Source of the DNA: Patescibacteria group bacterium
GTDB lineage: Bacteria > Patescibacteriota > Microgenomatia > UBA1400 > PJMF01
Assembly: GCA_019454415.1 (NCBI GenBank)
Contig: JACFOI010000001.1
Coordinates: forward strand, 6,187-60,046
Reading direction: 5' to 3'
DNA: 53,860 bases
This document shows, piece after piece, positions 44,116 to 53,860 of this stretch. Below the pieces are notes generated by a model. It was not told the DNA's origin. It ran no database searches and saw only the letters and a program-made list of their open reading frames with translations. Positions within the stretch are counted from its first letter, which is position 1. Every line of letters starts with the position of its first letter. The translations under genes and the position numbers were made by a program.

Positions 44116-45250
44116 GGTTGGTCGCGACCTGGATCAACTGATCCAGGATGATCTGTGCGGAGTCCTTCCAACTAAACTTGTTGAGTTGCAGCCGTCCTTT
44201 TTTGAGAAGTGCCGCTCGCTCTTTTGCTTTCAATCCAAAAATTTTTCCAAATGTGGTGGCCAGCTCTTCCGTATCGGTAGGTGAGACTTGAAAACCGGCA
44301 TCGCCTACAACTTCCGGCAAGCTGGAGGTGTTAGCCACAATCGGCAGCGTCCCGGCCGCCATGGCTTCAAGTGGTGGAATACCAAAGCCCTCGTACAAGC
44401 CGATCAAGACGGCACAACAGCTTTTGCGATACAAAGCAACTTTTTGAGCATCAGTCACGTAACCGAGTAAGTGAATCCGCTCCCTAAACCGAGATCGCTC
44501 CACAGCTTTGAGCGTGTCGTTGGCTAACCAGCCAATCTTGCCAGCAATCACCAGCTGCGGCTGTTCTTTTTTCTTGTAGTGTTCGCTGAACTGCTCGAAG
44601 GCATGAATCAGCCTCACCAAGTTCTTGCGCGGTTGGAGGGTACCGACATAGAGAATGTAAGGCTGAGTAATACCAAGCTCATTCTTGATCCACGTTGCGG
44701 GAACCTTGGCTGTCTTCTCCGGAATCTCCGGCAAACTCGGATAGGCTACAAAGACATTTTCTGGTTTAAGTCTGTACTCTTTGACGACCGAGTCTTTAGT
44801 GAACTGACTAATCGTCAACACTCTGTCGGCGTGTTTGACGCTGTAGCGCGTCCATTCCTTGAGTTGCAGCAAGTCTTTTTTGCGGAACTGTTTGGGGAAA
44901 CGCAAAAAGCCTAGGTCCATCACTGATGAGATGTATGGGACAGCACTCACCCGGGGTGCGTAGTGTCCCGGTGTAAAAAAGACGTCGTAGGTTTTTTGAT
45001 GAAGGAAAAGGTACATCGGCAGGCCGAGCTGGGTCCAGAATGGTCGAGGCTTAACTACCTTGTATCGCCATCCTTTTCTCTCTGCTGGCAAGTCCGCCAG
45101 ACATGATGAAGAAAGTAAGACCGTCCAGTGATACTCTTCCTTGCCACGGGTCAGCTCTTCTAGCGCCACCAAGAGCTCGAAGGCATAGACATTACTGCCG
45201 ACCCGTTGGGTGACGTTTGCTTCATTTCCATCAATGGCAAAGTGATACAT
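44096..45250 (-). CDS. GT4 glycosyltransferase
   Basis: The 384-residue GT-B enzyme starts FAIDGNEANVTQRVGSNVYA, has YLGTLQPRKNL-type text (YVGTLQPRKNLVRLIHAFE) in the donor domain and YEGFGIPPLEAMAAGTLPIV as its E-x7-E motif. It resembles mannosyl/rhamnosyl GT4 enzymes. It overlaps ruvC by 20 bases, so a recombination trio is embedded in a glycan operon. The mRNA may start at its ATG, since a -10 box lies 6 bases upstream. Confidence 0.9.
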   Translation of the reverse strand: MYHFAIDGNEANVTQRVGSNVYAFELLVALEELTRGKEEYHWTVLLSSSCLADLPAERKGWRYKVVKPRPFWTQLGLPMYLFLHQKTYDVFFTPGHYAPRVSAVPYISSVMDLGFLRFPKQFRKKDLLQLKEWTRYSVKHADRVLTISQFTKDSVVKEYRLKPENVFVAYPSLPEIPEKTAKVPATWIKNELGITQPYILYVGTLQPRKNLVRLIHAFEQFSEHYKKKEQPQLVIAGKIGWLANDTLKAVERSRFRERIHLLGYVTDAQKVALYRKSCCAVLIGLYEGFGIPPLEAMAAGTLPIVANTSSLPEVVGDAGFQVSPTDTEELATTFGKIFGLKAKERAALLKKGRLQLNKFSWKDSAQIILDQLIQVATNHGKTCP

Positions 45251-45256
45251 AGCTTG

Positions 45257-45285
45257 ATTGTAGCGAGCGCTAATGGCCTTGCCTA
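45257..45285 (-). promoter_or_regulatory. Promoter of the 44096-45250 glycosyltransferase (leaderless)
   Basis: On the minus strand TAGGCA (45285-45280), a 17-base spacer and TACAAT (45262-45257) precede ATG 45250 by 6 bases. No Shine-Dalgarno is present. The 47-base gap holds nothing else. Confidence 0.5.
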
Positions 45286-45297
45286 CCGCGGCCTCAT

Positions 45298-46449
45298 TTA
45301 CCGCTGAGCATGCAGTTGGATGGCTTTCCGATACACTTTACACGTTTCTTCAGCTACCCGCTGCCAGTTAAAGAGCTGCAGCCGGATAATCATCTGCTGG
45401 AGGCGCCGCCTGCCTGCTTCATTGTTTTCGGTTAAGACCTTGACGATCCCTTTGCGAATGCTTTCCACTGAAGTGGGTTCGACCAGTTCAGCAGCGTTGC
45501 CGGCAATTTCGGGCATGGCAGAAGTATTTGAGGTCACCACCGGCGTGCCGAAGTGAAAAGCCTCCAGAATCGGCAAGCCAAAACCTTCATACAAACTCGG
45601 GTACAACAGGAGTTCGGCTTCCCCATACAGAACGGCCAGCTCCTCGTCAGTCACTTTTCCTAAAAAGCGTAGCTGGGTACTTTGCAGTTTTTCTTGCAGT
45701 TCTTCAGTCTGATCCCACCCGGCTGCGCCGGCCACAATCAGCTGAACGTCTTGCCGGAGTGGCCACCATGCCTCAATTGCCCGACGTAAGTTTTTGCGTG
45801 GCTCGCGGGTACCAACGCACAAAATGAATGGCTGATTCAACTGCAGTTGCTGTTTGATCTGTTCTTGCCGTTCTTCTGTTAAACGTTGACTGACTTGGAG
45901 TGATTCGAGCGGCAAGCTCTCATAGACGACATGGACATCCTGGGGTGGAAAGTGGAGTAGCTCAATCACGTCACGTCGTGTGGCTTGGCTGACAGTAATG
46001 ACCTGCGCCCGCTGTTGGCGCAGTACCTTCCAAGAGTGCTGATGCAGTTTCACTACTTTCGGTAAGGCTGTTTCGGGGTAACGAAGAATGGCCAAGTCGT
46101 GAATGGTAGAAACGAGTGGCAGATCTTTATCGGGAGGTTGGAGCCAGTCCCAGGAGTGAAAGACTTCCACATCCGGAAAGATCTTGCGGATGTGGTTTTT
46201 CCCTAAGCTGTTCCACAAGAACTCTTGAACTTTGGGCGGATACGACTGGATCCGTGCTTGATGTCTTCCGGAACGGAAACGACAAACTTCCTGGGCAAAA
46301 TCCTCCAAGCGTTGCTTCTGGCGCATGCTGGTACCGTACAGACGTAACTCCACGTCGCTACGCTGGGCCAGTGCTTGCACTAGATTACTGGTATATCGAG
46401 AGACACCGCGGTCGTAGATGATGGGAGTGATATCAATTCCGATTTTCAT
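45298..46449 (-). CDS. GT4 glycosyltransferase
   Basis: The 383-residue GT-B enzyme starts MKIGIDITPIIYDRGVSRYT and contains CVGTREPRKNLRRAIEAW and YEGFGLPILEAFHFGTPVV (E-x7-E). The start at 46449 overlaps the upstream membrane transferase by 17 bases; a Met at 46479 would add ten residues not seen in the family. It has the same domain plan as the product of 44096-45250 and may be an old duplicate. Confidence 0.9.
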   Translation of the reverse strand: MKIGIDITPIIYDRGVSRYTSNLVQALAQRSDVELRLYGTSMRQKQRLEDFAQEVCRFRSGRHQARIQSYPPKVQEFLWNSLGKNHIRKIFPDVEVFHSWDWLQPPDKDLPLVSTIHDLAILRYPETALPKVVKLHQHSWKVLRQQRAQVITVSQATRRDVIELLHFPPQDVHVVYESLPLESLQVSQRLTEERQEQIKQQLQLNQPFILCVGTREPRKNLRRAIEAWWPLRQDVQLIVAGAAGWDQTEELQEKLQSTQLRFLGKVTDEELAVLYGEAELLLYPSLYEGFGLPILEAFHFGTPVVTSNTSAMPEIAGNAAELVEPTSVESIRKGIVKVLTENNEAGRRRLQQMIIRLQLFNWQRVAEETCKVYRKAIQLHAQR

Positions 46450-48019
46450 AACAAGTAGGACAGTATTCTGAAAAACCAATGATTTGTCCAGCCCGAGCGA
46501 AGACGCGGATCATCCCCAAAGGGGCATTACCGGGGATAACGCCGACCTGCTGAAAGCCGTACCGCTCCAGGTCAGCCTCAATCTGATGCTGTGGGTCTGT
46601 CAGATCACGCAGGTAGTCAAAGACCAAAATAAACTGGTAGTCAGTCAGCTGTTTGATAATCTGTCGATCGGTCGCTAGAGGATCTTCACTGACCACAAAA
46701 ACTCCGGTAGCAGCGGTCGGAAATCTACCGTTGTTGTACCACTGCCAACTGGCAAACTGATCAGGAAAGGCAAACAAGACAATGCTGTTATTCGGGTCAT
46801 ACTTCTCTTCAATATATGCTTGGACCTCGCGCCAGTTTTCGCGTTGATACTTGGTCTGGGTATAGTAGGAGAAGCTAGAAAAAAGGTTGATGCTGAGGAT
46901 TGAACCAGCCAGTAGGAGAGCCGCTGCTTGAACAAACTTTGTTTTTTGCTGAAGAGCTTGGGTGACGAGTAGGCTTATTGCCAGATAAAAAGCAGGCAAA
47001 GCAAATAAAACGCGTTTAGGCTGCAGCACGGGTACCACAAACGAAATAACCCAGGCGCCCAGTACCGGAATAATCAGCCAACAGATAGTCAGCCCCAAAC
47101 CTTTCCGAATGACTGGATTGTTTTGCAGCGCCCACATCAGATATGCTCCGGTCGCAGCAACTTCCAGAAGTACCAAGATAAATATCGGCTGAACTGCCAA
47201 GTCAAGTACCCCGAATACGAACTTGCCGCCGGTCAGGCTAAGTGAGCGGAACTGGTCAAAGCTGACCACGTTCTCCCACCCCGTGAACTCATTTCTTAGC
47301 TGTTGTCCGGCTTGGAGTTGGTCGATAAACGAAGGAATCCACGGAGCAAAAGCCAAACAGACCAACGTAGTGGTGAGCAGAACACGTTTGAGCAGCTGAG
47401 GATCTTTTCGGAACTGAAAAAAGAGAAAAACGAGCTGACCAACCAGAGCAAAGGGATAAAGGTAGGAGCTATACAGGCCAAGAATACTCCACACACCAAA
47501 TACCCCCAGCTGCCTGGTCACGAGGCCAGCCGCAGAAGTTTCACTTTTCCGTTGAGTCAGCTCCAGCACCGCCCACCACCCCAGAACTGCGAACATGGCA
47601 GGCAGGCTGTAAGGGCGGAGCTCCTGTGAGTAGAAAATATGAAATGACGAGGTCGCCAAAAGGAGTCCGCTTAGCCAGCCTACCCTAGGTGAAAAGTATC
47701 GCCGGCCGATCTCAATCGTTGCCCAGAGCGTAATCAGTCCTGGCACTAAGGCTGCACCCAGTCTCAGCCATACTTCGCTCTTGGAGTACTGCAATAACGT
47801 AAAGACAAGTAAGTGGATCAGTGGCGGCTGAAAGTCATCTCGAATCTGGAGCTGGTGCGAAAACGGTCTGCTACTCTCCAACACTTGGGCTGCCTCATCC
47901 AGCCAAAACGAGCCATTCAACTGGGGTACCCTCATCAAAAATCCCAGTGTCAGCAGCACCATCATTACCGCAGCTGGTGAGAGGTTCTTGAGTTTTTTCA
48001 GCATCCTTTTCATTATCAT
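46433..48019 (-). CDS. PMT-like (GT39-type) membrane glycosyltransferase
   Basis: The 528-residue polytopic protein has FWLDEAAQVLESSRPF in its first outer loop, the Asp-Glu motif of GT39/ArnT enzymes, then DDFQPPLIHLLVF and HIFYSQELRPYSLP, all typical of this group. About eleven membrane helices are followed by a C-terminal soluble part (YIEEKYDPNNSIVLF). It probably transfers a polyprenyl-linked sugar outside the cell. A GAGGAAAAGGG ribosome site precedes ATG 48019; Met codons at 48013 and 48004 are alternatives. First gene of the minus-strand block. Confidence 0.85.
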   Translation of the reverse strand: MIMKRMLKKLKNLSPAAVMMVLLTLGFLMRVPQLNGSFWLDEAAQVLESSRPFSHQLQIRDDFQPPLIHLLVFTLLQYSKSEVWLRLGAALVPGLITLWATIEIGRRYFSPRVGWLSGLLLATSSFHIFYSQELRPYSLPAMFAVLGWWAVLELTQRKSETSAAGLVTRQLGVFGVWSILGLYSSYLYPFALVGQLVFLFFQFRKDPQLLKRVLLTTTLVCLAFAPWIPSFIDQLQAGQQLRNEFTGWENVVSFDQFRSLSLTGGKFVFGVLDLAVQPIFILVLLEVAATGAYLMWALQNNPVIRKGLGLTICWLIIPVLGAWVISFVVPVLQPKRVLFALPAFYLAISLLVTQALQQKTKFVQAAALLLAGSILSINLFSSFSYYTQTKYQRENWREVQAYIEEKYDPNNSIVLFAFPDQFASWQWYNNGRFPTAATGVFVVSEDPLATDRQIIKQLTDYQFILVFDYLRDLTDPQHQIEADLERYGFQQVGVIPGNAPLGMIRVFARAGQIIGFSEYCPTCYENRN

Positions 48020-48069
48020 CCCTTTTCCTCATTTGAAAAGACGCCTCCGGTACGCTATTTTCTCCCCGA

Positions 48070-48098
48070 CTGACAATAGCTCTTTCCTTCGATATACT
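48070..48098 (+). promoter_or_regulatory. Promoter of the plus-strand nucleotide-sugar operon (leaderless)
   Basis: CTGACA (48070-48075), a 17-base spacer and TATACT (48093-48098) are followed by 7 bases and ATG 48106. The geometry puts the transcription start at or next to the A of the ATG, and no Shine-Dalgarno is present. The 86-base divergent gap shows only a weak promoter in the other direction. Confidence 0.7.
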
Positions 48099-48105
48099 GC
48101 GAGCT

Positions 48106-49119
48106 ATGCGAAACTCATTCTCTCAGGAAACCACTCAGCATTTTGCGGGCAAAAAAGTACTCGTTACTGGCGGAGCCGGGTTTATCGGCTCCCATCTAGT
48201 TGAGACGTTGCTTTCATTTGGGGCTGAAGTAACCGTTGCTGATAACTTTCTGACTGGTTCCCGCCAAAATCTAGCAGGCCTTTCTTCCCAGCTCATTGAA
48301 GCAAATATTAATCAGCCAACTACAAACTACCTTCCCAGCGATTACATTCCTGATGTCATTTTTCACTTGGCTTCCCCAGCTAGTCCACCCAAGTACCAAG
48401 CTGCTCCCATAGAAACCTACCTGGCGAACAGCATTGGCACTCACTACCTCCTCCAGTTTCTGAAAGAAAAGAATCCAGCTGCTCAGTTTTTATTTGCCAG
48501 CACGTCTGAAGTCTATGGCGATCCCAAAGAGCATCCTCAGGCTGAAACCTATTGGGGGAACGTCAATCCTAACGGACTGCGATCCTGTTACGACGAGGCC
48601 AAACGGCTGGGAGAGACAGTCTGTGGTGTTCATGCCCGTGAGTTCGGGATGGATGTTCGGATTATCCGTATCTTCAATACCTATGGTCCCCGAATGGATT
48701 TGAATGACGGTCGGGTCATCCCCGACTTTATTCAGTGCGGCCTCCAAGGCCAGCCGTTTAAGATTTACGGCGACGGTAAACAGACTCGTTCCTACTGTTA
48801 TGTTGATGACTTAGTGGCAGGAGTTCTCCTGATGGTCGCTACCCCGGCTGCCAGAGCTGAAACCGTCAATCTGGGAAATCCCGGCGAACTGACCATCTTA
48901 GAAACCGCTCAAACCGTCCATAAGGTCTTTGCTGCTCTGGCTGGTCAGCCCGAGACCACACTGGAAGAGTCCAAGCTCGAGTTCAGGTCGTTGCCATCGG
49001 ACGATCCGACTCGCCGTCGCCCGGACATCTCTAAAGCAAAACAACTGTTGGGCTGGGAGCCGGTAGTTCCTTTTGAAGAGGGACTCAAGTACACAATTGC
49101 CTCTTTCCAAAAGAAGTAA
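48106..49119 (+). CDS. UDP-glucuronate decarboxylase-like SDR epimerase/dehydratase
   Basis: The 337-residue extended SDR has the NAD loop GGAGFIGSHL (22-31), the segment HLASPASPPKYQ, ASTSEVYGDP, and the catalytic YDEAK (Tyr162, Lys166). RIFNTYGPRMDLNDGRVIPDF and DGKQTRSYCYVDDLV follow. This series is diagnostic of the UDP-xylose synthase group, which converts UDP-GlcA to UDP-xylose. A dTDP-glucose 4,6-dehydratase is a less likely alternative. It opens the plus-strand operon. Confidence 0.88.
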   Translation: MRNSFSQETTQHFAGKKVLVTGGAGFIGSHLVETLLSFGAEVTVADNFLTGSRQNLAGLSSQLIEANINQPTTNYLPSDYIPDVIFHLASPASPPKYQAAPIETYLANSIGTHYLLQFLKEKNPAAQFLFASTSEVYGDPKEHPQAETYWGNVNPNGLRSCYDEAKRLGETVCGVHAREFGMDVRIIRIFNTYGPRMDLNDGRVIPDFIQCGLQGQPFKIYGDGKQTRSYCYVDDLVAGVLLMVATPAARAETVNLGNPGELTILETAQTVHKVFAALAGQPETTLEESKLEFRSLPSDDPTRRRPDISKAKQLLGWEPVVPFEEGLKYTIASFQKK

Positions 49120-49133
49120 GGACACCCCAAAGT

Positions 49134-49961
49134 ATGGTTAAGTCACGTTCTTCCCGCCAGCGCAACACCGAGCACTTTCTGAGTTTGATCGTGCCCGCCT
49201 ACAAGCAAGAACAAACGATTATCGATAACTTGCTTGAGATTCAGGCAGTACTTGATCAGATTCGTTATGACTATGAAATCATTGTGGTTGTGGACGGGAT
49301 GGTTGATCAAACCTTTCAAAAGATTGAACAAAAAAAGTTGGCCAAAACCACTTGTATTGCCTACAAACAAAACCACGGCAAGTCATACGCTATTCGACTA
49401 GGGATGAGTAAAGCCAAGGGTGACTACGTGATGTTTATTGACTCAGGCATGGAGATTGATCCGAACGGAATCTCGATGCTGATGGAACACATGGAGTGGT
49501 ACGACGCAGATATCATTGTTGGGTCAAAGCGACATCCTGCCTCAGTCATCAAGTACTCTACTTTGCGGAAGATCCTCAGTTATGGCTACTACTACTTTGT
49601 CCGGCTCTTCTTTGGGTTGAATGTCCGCGATACCCAGGCAGGCATCAAGATCTATAAAAAGAAAGTACTGGAGAAGGTACTCCCGCGCCTGGTTGAGAAA
49701 AAGTTTGCTGGCGATCTGGAAATTCTGGTTGTTTCCCGCTCGCTCGGTTTTCGGCGCATCTACGAGGCCCCAATTAAGCTCAACTATGAGTTGAGTGGGG
49801 TGACCTCTGCCGCAACGTTCAAAGCAATCACCGGCATCTTCATTGATACGCTTGCTATCTTTTATCGGAAGAATATTCTTCACTTTTATAATAGAACGCC
49901 TCGGATTATCCCTTTTACTGATACGCTGTACGTTTATCATTCAAAGGATACGGAATCATGA
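49134..49961 (+). CDS. GT2 glycosyltransferase (dolichyl-phosphate-mannose synthase-like)
   Basis: The 275-residue GT-A enzyme shows SLIVPAYKQEQTIIDNL, IIVVVDGMVDQT, the metal-site DSGMEI where DxD is more common, and QAGIKIYKKKVLEKV, a pattern of polyprenyl-phosphate mannose/glucose synthases. No long membrane segment follows the catalytic domain. It could supply the polyprenyl-linked sugar used by the PMT-like enzymes (inference). An AAGGA site lies 10 bases before the ATG; the stop overlaps galE (ATGA). Confidence 0.85.
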   Translation: MVKSRSSRQRNTEHFLSLIVPAYKQEQTIIDNLLEIQAVLDQIRYDYEIIVVVDGMVDQTFQKIEQKKLAKTTCIAYKQNHGKSYAIRLGMSKAKGDYVMFIDSGMEIDPNGISMLMEHMEWYDADIIVGSKRHPASVIKYSTLRKILSYGYYYFVRLFFGLNVRDTQAGIKIYKKKVLEKVLPRLVEKKFAGDLEILVVSRSLGFRRIYEAPIKLNYELSGVTSAATFKAITGIFIDTLAIFYRKNILHFYNRTPRIIPFTDTLYVYHSKDTES

Positions 49962-50951
49962 AAAGAGTTCTCATTACAGGTGGTGGTGGCTATATTGGCT
50001 CGCATGCCGTCAAGTACTTCCTGGAACATCAGTGTGAAGTAGTGGTGATCGATAACTTCTCGCGAGGTTTTCATCAGCCACTGGATCTCCTAAAAAACGT
50101 AGGCTCTCTCAAAGTTTATGAAGCGGACCTGACTTCTTTTGACGCACTGCTCAAGGTCTTTGAAGAGAATGAGATCGACACTGTGCTGCACTTTGCCGCG
50201 TTCCTGTCTGTCGATGAGTCAGTGAAGCATCCTGAGCTGTACTTTAAAAATAATGTGGGTGGGACCTTAAACTTATTAGAAGCCATGAGAGTTACGGGTG
50301 TGAATAAGCTGGTTTTCTCCTCAAGCTGCTCTGTGTTTGGAGAGTCTCAGTACTTGCCGATCGACGAACAACATCCTCTCCAACCGATCAATCCGTATGG
50401 CGAAAGTAAGCTGATCTGCGAGAAGATGATCCGTTGGTACGTCCAGGCGCATCACTTCCGGGCCATCTCGTTGCGCTACTTCAACGTCTGCGGAGCAAGC
50501 AGCGATGGTTTGATCGGTGATAGCAAACGACCCTCTCCCCATCTGGTTCAAAATCTGGTGCGCGGAGCCATGGGCATTACCCCGTTTCATCTGACTTGTC
50601 CGACCGTTGATACGCCCGACGGGACCCCGATCCGGGACTACATTGATATCGAAGACTTGACCGCGGCACACTACCTTGCGTTCGAGTACCTCCAGCACCA
50701 TGACGGTTTCGAGGCGTTCAATCTGGGTAATGGAAAAGGTTACTCCGTGAAGGAGATGCTTACCCAAGTTGAACAGATTTTCCAAGTGAAGATCCAGGCT
50801 GAGAAAGATAATCAGCCTCGGCAAGGTGAGTACGCCGCGGTCTATGCAGATCCGAGTAAGGCAAAGAGGATGCTAGGATGGGAAGTGCATCGGTCGCTGG
50901 CTGAGAGTATTCAAAGCCTGCAAAAATGGTACGACAAACACCCTCAAGGAT

Positions 50952-50962
<11 letters not shown>
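49958..50962 (+). CDS. galE: UDP-glucose 4-epimerase
   Basis: The 334-residue SDR enzyme has the NAD loop GGGGYIGSHAV (8-18), HFAAFLSVDESVKHP, SSSCSVFGE, and the catalytic YGESK (Tyr147, Lys151). SLRYFNVCGAS and GTPIRDYIDIEDLT follow. It interconverts UDP-glucose and UDP-galactose. It overlaps both neighbouring GT2 genes, so it likely feeds galactose into the glycan. Confidence 0.95.

Positions 50963-53860
<2,898 letters not shown>

Overview
The window reads as a chromosomal segment of a Candidate Phyla Radiation bacterium (Patescibacteria, probably Microgenomates-like). This placement is inference from gene content: a compact, almost gap-free dcw cluster with murL next to murD, a short RecO, a DUF4012 protein, a eukaryote-type IleRS and many glycosyltransferases. 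Genes are tightly packed, often overlapping by 1 to 38 bases, and most lie on the minus strand. No phage genome, IS element, rRNA operon or CRISPR array is visible.

Layout. (1) 1-390, minus: start of a putative RNA/DNA methylase gene, cut by the window edge, behind rplU. (2) 540-2187, plus: two tandem surface-protein genes. The first has a type IV prepilin N-terminus, a proline-rich stalk and a phage tail-collar-like domain; the second is a membrane-anchored paralogue of that domain. The prepilin motif is out of frame with its only plausible ATG, and a CG dinucleotide tract lies between them. (3) 2203-6149, minus: rodA and ileS. (4) 6150-6830: a gene-free stretch that is rich in RNA signals. 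It holds a class II tRNA-like gene whose best fold has an 8-bp acceptor and 4-bp T stem (allo-tRNA-like), a possible short plus-strand RNA, a structured minus-strand transcript ending in a terminator with a T-box-like segment, and a 27-bp dyad. (5) 6831-26600, minus: the division and cell-wall cluster, in transcription order mraZ, rsmH, ftsL-like, ftsI, murE, yvcK, murC, murB, murA, mraY, murL, murD, ftsW, murG, ftsQ, ftsA, ftsZ and a small membrane protein. The promoter region has MraZ-type repeats and a second copy of the 27-bp dyad. (6) 26815-48019, minus: a long surface-glycan and repair block (glycosyltransferases, PMT-like membrane transferases, a Wzy/ligase-like protein, sugar-phosphate transferase, mannose-1-P guanylyltransferase, ruvC-ruvA-ruvB, recO, DUF4012), ending at a clear terminator. 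(7) 48106-53860, plus: a divergent nucleotide-sugar/glycosyltransferase operon (UDP-glucuronate decarboxylase-like, GT2, galE, GT2, GDP-fucose synthase, GT4 running off the edge).

How it fits together. The cluster supplies lipid II precursors from UDP-GlcNAc to MurG, using the MurD-MurL route to D-Glu. FtsZ/A/Q/L/I/W form the divisome, and RodA supports wall elongation. No murF or ddl is present. The glycan blocks on both sides of position 48060 make GDP-mannose-, GDP-fucose- and UDP-sugar-based surface polymers on a polyprenyl-phosphate carrier. Several operon-first genes have a -10 box 6 to 8 bases before ATG and no Shine-Dalgarno, which suggests leaderless mRNAs; internal genes mostly use AGGA-type ribosome sites.
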